A stretch of DNA of 64,000 bases, from NCBI RefSeq assembly GCF_030272615.1, contig NC_081406.1, positions 183,583,770-183,647,769 of the forward strand. The letters are read 5' to 3'. Both the position numbers and the translations under genes were made by a program. Position 1 is the first letter of the stretch; every line of letters starts with the position of its first letter. Origin of the DNA: Cryptomeria japonica (lineage: Eukaryota > Streptophyta > Pinopsida > Cupressales > Cupressaceae). Below are positions 60,701 to 64,000 of the stretch, one piece after another. Below the pieces are notes generated by a model. It had not been told where the DNA came from. It searched no databases and saw only the letters and a list, made by a program, of their open reading frames with translations.

Positions 60701-60830
60701 CAAGTGGAATAAAGAAGTGGCAAAGGCGAAACTCAATGCAATGAAAGTCCCAATCCAATCAATGATCCAAGAACTCACAGCTGCTCATGACGCCCACGAA
60801 GATGGAGAAGATGATAATGATGAAATATGA
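57753..60830 (+). pseudogene. Long ORF of unknown function (about 1025 codons) with four in-frame stops
   Basis: I do not recognise this protein. The start is ATG 57753 (MKSTLHLFGNVFSL). One frame runs to the TGA at 60828-60830, broken only by TGA at 58266, TAG at 58389, TAG at 59385 and TAG at 60546. All four are explained by CGA to TGA or CAG to TAG. No frameshift occurs in 3.1 kb. Residues about 70-150 (ARYDPVSETIKRDNGETLLA, then INREVISSVFKIPDY) have the look of plant transposon-associated N-terminal domains with a conserved 'INREVI..VF.(L/I)P' core, but this is weak. The middle is rich in aromatic and acidic residues (FYIQFPCFFYIRVGG). There are basic patches (KKKAMKPGAK; PNPKRFKT), a helical, coiled-coil-prone part (about 59940-60400) and an acidic end (HEDGEDDNDEI). 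No nuclease, polymerase, protease or zinc-knuckle motif is visible. A nuclear, element-encoded accessory protein is plausible. Confidence 0.75.
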
Positions 60831-61584
60831 CATAATGCATCCACTTAGGGCTAGTTTTCTTTATTTTTAAGACATTTTTCATAGTTATGCAAAAACTTCG
60901 GGACAACTATCCCAAAATACTTTCTGTTGGTTTCGTAACTGTTTTATTGAGGAGTGGTCGAGTTTTCAAGGAGACCTCCCCTATTTAGACTATAAATTAA
61001 GTAAAACAGATGGTAGAGGGGTTAGATTTTAGTAACTAATTCTGTGAACTTCGACTGAAGTTTTTGGTTTTTGGTATTTTCTGTTCTTAATCAAAGGGAG
61101 AATCAGATGATTGAGATCTGTTTTTGAAAAAGATTGGCAGATGTATTTTTTGGTGCCTTTGTTGCATAAGGAAATATATATGAAATTTGATCATATTGTT
61201 TTGGGGGAGAAGAAAGATCTGTGTATTTTGAATCCGAATAGATAACATGTCTTTGCATATGTTCATCCGATCAAGTAACAGTCATTGATCATTTCATTGC
61301 AATATTTCATTATTCCTCTGATGTCCTTTCCTTTGAATGTGTTATTTACTCTAGAAAAGACTCATGATTGAGGGCGGATTTATTTTCCTTGAATTTGTTC
61401 ATCTTTTATTGGTTTAGGTGGAAGAAATATATTGAACTTTGTTTTAGTTGTTGTAGTTATATGTTTTGAAAATTAAGAAAATAGTTTTCCATTCTTTATG
61501 AGACATGGGGAAAGTTACAGCCTTTCATCCAAGAATGAAATAGGCAGCCTTACACGCTTTCTGGTTAAAAGCTTTTCATTTGGA
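60831..61584 (+). other. Non-coding 3' part of the unclassified unit
   Basis: AT-rich, no open frame of note on either strand, and no repeat of the unit's left end found. Confidence 0.5.
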
Positions 61585-61592
61585 TATAAATA
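61585..61592 (+). promoter_or_regulatory. TATA box near the right end of the unclassified unit
   Basis: TATAAATA in TTTGGATATAAATAAAAAC, 180 bp before the right terminus. This position is typical of the U3/R junction of an LTR and would direct transcription out of the unit. Confidence 0.4.
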
Positions 61593-61777
61593 AAAACAAA
61601 AACGCAATTTGTGAAAAACCTAGATAGGGAGCTGTACCTAGGCAAAAATTCAGAGGGAAGTGATTCGAACAAACACTTACCCAATTGTTCAGTGAATCAT
61701 TTGTTCTTAGAAGAAGGTAACAGAGTTAAAAATTAATCATTCAAAAACAAAGAGCAAATCTATTCACTAACAAGCGG

Positions 61778-62273
61778 CAACCCTTATTGCGTAAACTAGT
61801 AATAAGGTTCTCAAAACTTTGCTAACAATGGTGGAATCATCCATCGTACCTCATGCACTCTTGATGTCTCCAACAATACTTTTAATCCTTATCCCATATT
61901 TTTGAATGGTATCTCCTTCAACCATCTGCATATCATCATACTTTCCTCTAAGGCTTTCTTCCTTAGCCTGCTTTACATGCTCATCACCACCATAGATAGA
62001 CTCCAGATTATCCCATACATCTTTTGGATTGTCTTTTTCTTGAACATCAATAAACTCAACATCAGATAGGCTGCTGATACAAGCTTCCATGACTTGTCCA
62101 TTCTCCTGAATTTCTCTTGTTTGATCATCGGTGAGAGTACCGGTAGGGACAACATAAGTATTCTCAACATAGCTCCAGTGTTGAGCACCCATGCTTTTAA
62201 GGTATATCTTCATTCTATCCTTCCATATCTTAAAGTTATCTCTGTTGAACTTAGGACCTTCCCTCTTCATCAT
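61778..62273 (-). pseudogene. gag: Copia C gag, N-terminal part
   Basis: Starts with ATG at 62273 (MMKREGPKFNRDNFKIWKDR), shortly after the PBS, and reads GAQHWSYVENTY, SSLSDVEFIDVQEKDNP and EESLRGKYDDMQMVEGDTIQ. It is open from 62273 to 61851, then a few stops precede the junction with the nested unit at 61772. Gag forms the virus-like particle. Where copia B has stops, this copy keeps Gln (REIQENG, HVKQAKEE). Confidence 0.9.
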
Positions 62274-62332
62274 TAGGATAGGATCTTTTCCTCAAGCGGT
62301 TAAGCTTACAACACAAAGGACGTGGAGGACGC

Positions 62333-62342
62333 TCTGATACCA
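62333..62342 (-). other. tRNA-Met primer binding site of copia C
   Basis: Minus strand TGGTATCAGA, two bases after the 5' LTR end. Identical to the copia B site. Confidence 0.85.
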
Positions 62343-62461
62343 ATTGATGAATAATGATGAATAGTAAATACTCAACAGATACTGAGAGGGGGCGGTGAAT
62401 CAATATAGCCAAAAATCTCCTTTAAACCACTTTGACTATAAAGACTGAACTAATTGGTAAA

Positions 62462-63959
62462 TGTTGGCATATGTGCAGAGTATGATGACATGATGACATT
62501 GTATGTTGTCATTGATGTCAATATGCTGAAAAGTGAACCGGTATATTGAAGGTAAGCAACTGGCAAAGTGAACCGATATGATGTAGTGAACTGTGATATG
62601 TGCAAAAGGTGAAGCGGTGTGTTTGTCCAAGTGAACCATATGTTGGAATGTGAACCAGTATATGGAATGTTTTCTATCAAGGTTTAATATGGTGTGACTA
62701 TCGGTTGGTAGTCTCAAGGTTTTCGATTGAAGTGTTTCAAGCCTGTATGATTCAACCAATGACATCATGTGATGAGTTATCATTATAATGGAGATCAAAT
62801 CATGTTGCCATGTCATCCTTGTGCACATGAAGGATCCTACATGAAAGAGATTGATCCTATCTACCTCAGGAATGTGCGAAGTCTTTGTAAACAGTGGAGA
62901 TTGTGTGATGGGTTATCACATCCATGAAGCAGTGAAGAACGAACAATGGAGAACATCTTGAGATTTGATCAAGACCGTTACATTCAATGCAAAGTATTCA
63001 ATGGTCAGGATTGGACCGATTAAATTGCTTAACCTAAATGTTTAGGGTTTAGGGTTTATGCTGCCGACCTATCTGTTTTCTATAAGGTCGATGTTGTGTT
63101 TCATGTTGAGGTTGTTGGCAAATGTTGTGTGTGTATCTAAGTGCATAAATACTTGAATCCTTGCCAAACCAAATAAGAGAATTGATACTATCAGAGTGTG
63201 TATGTAGAAGGAAGGAACTAAAGCAGATTTGTATTGGCATTTAGTGCTATTACCAGATCATTGTAATACCTGTTGATCTTTAACCACTTCAACAATTGGA
63301 AAATCCCTTAACAGGGTAGCTTTAACCAACTTGTTGTAAATCCTTTAACAGGGTGACTAAAAGCCATTGAGTTCTTAAAATCCTATAACAAGGTAACCTT
63401 TAATAGGGTTTAACCCTTAACCGAGTATTCTAGCCATCCTTTAACCGAGTGATCTCTAATAGGATTGGTTCCTAACAGAACCTGTTGTAACAGTCTCTAA
63501 CCGGACTAGGCTCCTAACAAAGCGGACTTCTAAAGAGTTCAAGAACAGCTTGTGGGTATTCATCCCCACCATGGTTTTTCTCAAGTTGGGTTTCCACGTG
63601 AAAAATATGTGTGTCATGTGCGATGCCTTTTCATGTGATGCTTTGTTATTTTCTGTCAAGTGGTGAATCATGTTGAATTAGCAAGTTATTATATTTCTGA
63701 TAGTAGATTACATGTTTATGCATAAGGATAAAGTGGAGATGAGGGTGTAGGTTGTGTGGAAAGCTAAGTGTTGGCGATTTATGTCTTTCATAATATCACT
63801 GTGTTTAACCGGTAGTAATCTAGTTTAGACTGGTGTTAGTGTTTACCAGTCAAGTGCACTGTTTGCAAGCAAACCAGTTCAAGAAAAGTTTGTCTCTGTA
63901 TTGATTCACCCCCCCTCTCAGTACCAGTTTGGTACTCACTATTCATCATTGAGTTATCA
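62462..63959 (+). repeat. Solo copia LTR, 1498 bp, opposite orientation to its host LTR
   Basis: Starts TGTTGGCATATGTGC and ends CATTGAGTTATCA. It is flanked by a perfect GTAAA duplication (62457-62461 and 63960-63964). It is the same family as copia B (identical 1498-bp length and TGATAACTCAATG end when reversed), so one family inserted into its own relative. A TATAAGG lies near 63079. Confidence 0.94.
63041..63060 (+). promoter_or_regulatory. Telobox-like TTTAGGG words in the copia LTR
   Basis: ATGTTTAGGGTTTAGGGTTT lies just upstream of the LTR TATA-like TATAAGG. The same word is present in the copia B and C LTRs (reversed, about 21170, 26236 and 52440). Teloboxes (AAACCCTA) bind TRB-type factors in plants. 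A role here is inference. Confidence 0.35.
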
Positions 63960-64000
63960 GTAAATAGTATCACCGATCTATAATAGGGCACTACCAGTAA

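Larger units (their letters stand above)
56813..61772 (+). mobile_element. Unclassified 4960-bp transposable unit with one long ORF and no RT
   Basis: Seen: it begins TGTTACCG and ends CACTAACA. It is flanked by AGAGG (56808-56812) and AGCGG (61773-61777), a 5-bp duplication with one change. Copia B, uninterrupted here, shows the site as ...ATAGCAACAACCC, matching the rejoined copia C gag. Inside are a motif array (56966-57274), a long reading frame (57753-60830) and a TATA box (61585). No RT, integrase, transposase or PBS was recognised, and I found no pair of terminal direct repeats. Two readings fit: a very long solo LTR that carries a gene, or a DNA-type unit with only TGTTA/TAACA inverted ends. 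The solo LTR reading is favoured by TG/CA ends, the 5-bp duplication, the TATA near the right end and three other solo LTRs nearby. Confidence 0.8.
51541..64000 (-). mobile_element. Ty1/copia element (copia C), nearly complete, with two nested insertions
   Basis: 3' LTR 51541-53049, polypurine tract 53050-53061, gag-pol in a single minus-strand frame, PBS 62333-62342, and a 5' LTR starting at 62345 and running off the window. Gag is split by a 4960-bp unit (56813-61772) and the 5' LTR by a solo LTR (62462-63959). Single-base stops but almost no frameshifts. It inserted into the 3' LTR of the pol-less gypsy element (left flank GGTTT). Confidence 0.9.
62345..64000 (-). repeat. Copia C 5' LTR, interrupted and running off the window
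   Basis: Starts on the plus strand with TGATGAATAATGATG, as does the 51541 LTR. It is split at 62461 by a solo LTR and resumes at 63965 with TAGTATCACCGATCTA, matching 51661 onward of the other LTR. The remainder is beyond the window. Confidence 0.88.

Noticed and set aside
56813-61772. Interpretation as an ordinary LTR retrotransposon with two short LTRs
   Set aside because: By eye I found no direct repeat of the left end (TGTTACCGCATCATTTATTC) near the right end, no PBS and no RT. A self-alignment would settle it.

Overview
This window is nuclear DNA from a large, repeat-rich plant genome. A gymnosperm such as a conifer is plausible from the long decayed LTR elements, but I cannot prove it from sequence alone. 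I see no intact host gene. Almost every base can be assigned to nested LTR retrotransposons, their solo LTRs, and a few unusual cargo genes carried inside them.

Layout. (1) 1-8983, + strand: the 3' part of a Tat-lineage Ty3/gypsy element. It has an RT tail, a gypsy RNase H, a second 'archaeal-type' RNase H, an integrase, minisatellites, an antisense plant mobile domain (PMD) pseudogene, a short-motif array, a polypurine tract and the 3' LTR. (2) 8984-11549, - strand: a Ty1/copia pol fragment (copia A), apparently split by the Tat insertion. (3) 11558-34309, - strand: a chromodomain (Tekay/Del-like) Ty3/gypsy element with gag, protease, RT, RNase H, integrase and chromodomain. Its 5' LTR was later invaded by copia B (20233-26786) and by a 4.2-kb solo LTR (29342-33518, perfect CAATT duplication). 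(4) 34613-51540, + strand: a gypsy-type element with a PBS and a polypurine tract but no gag or pol. Its 7.2-kb interior holds a decayed PPR-like gene and an array of four hairpins. Its 5' LTR contains a solo copia LTR (39909-40981, GCATT duplication). (5) 51541 to the window end, - strand: copia C, same family as copia B. It is interrupted by a 4960-bp unit (56813-61772) and by a 1498-bp solo LTR of its own family (62462-63959, perfect GTAAA duplication).

The most interesting part is the 56813-61772 unit. It has TG/CA ends and a 5-bp near-perfect target duplication, but no reverse transcriptase, integrase or visible terminal LTR pair. It carries one long reading frame (57753-60830, about 1025 codons, four stops, no frameshift) for a protein I cannot assign. 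About 0.5 kb upstream are three symmetric blocks of a GTTCA/TGAAC motif spaced 8-10 bp apart. A second element here, Tat, also pairs a non-pol gene (PMD) with a dense array of a degenerate short motif upstream. That resembles the design of VANC anti-silencing proteins and their short-motif targets in Arabidopsis VANDAL transposons. This is a hypothesis, not a demonstrated function.

Most premature stops that can be compared between copies B and C are CAG to TAG or TGG to TAG in a CHG context, or CGA to TGA. That is the footprint of long-term cytosine methylation.
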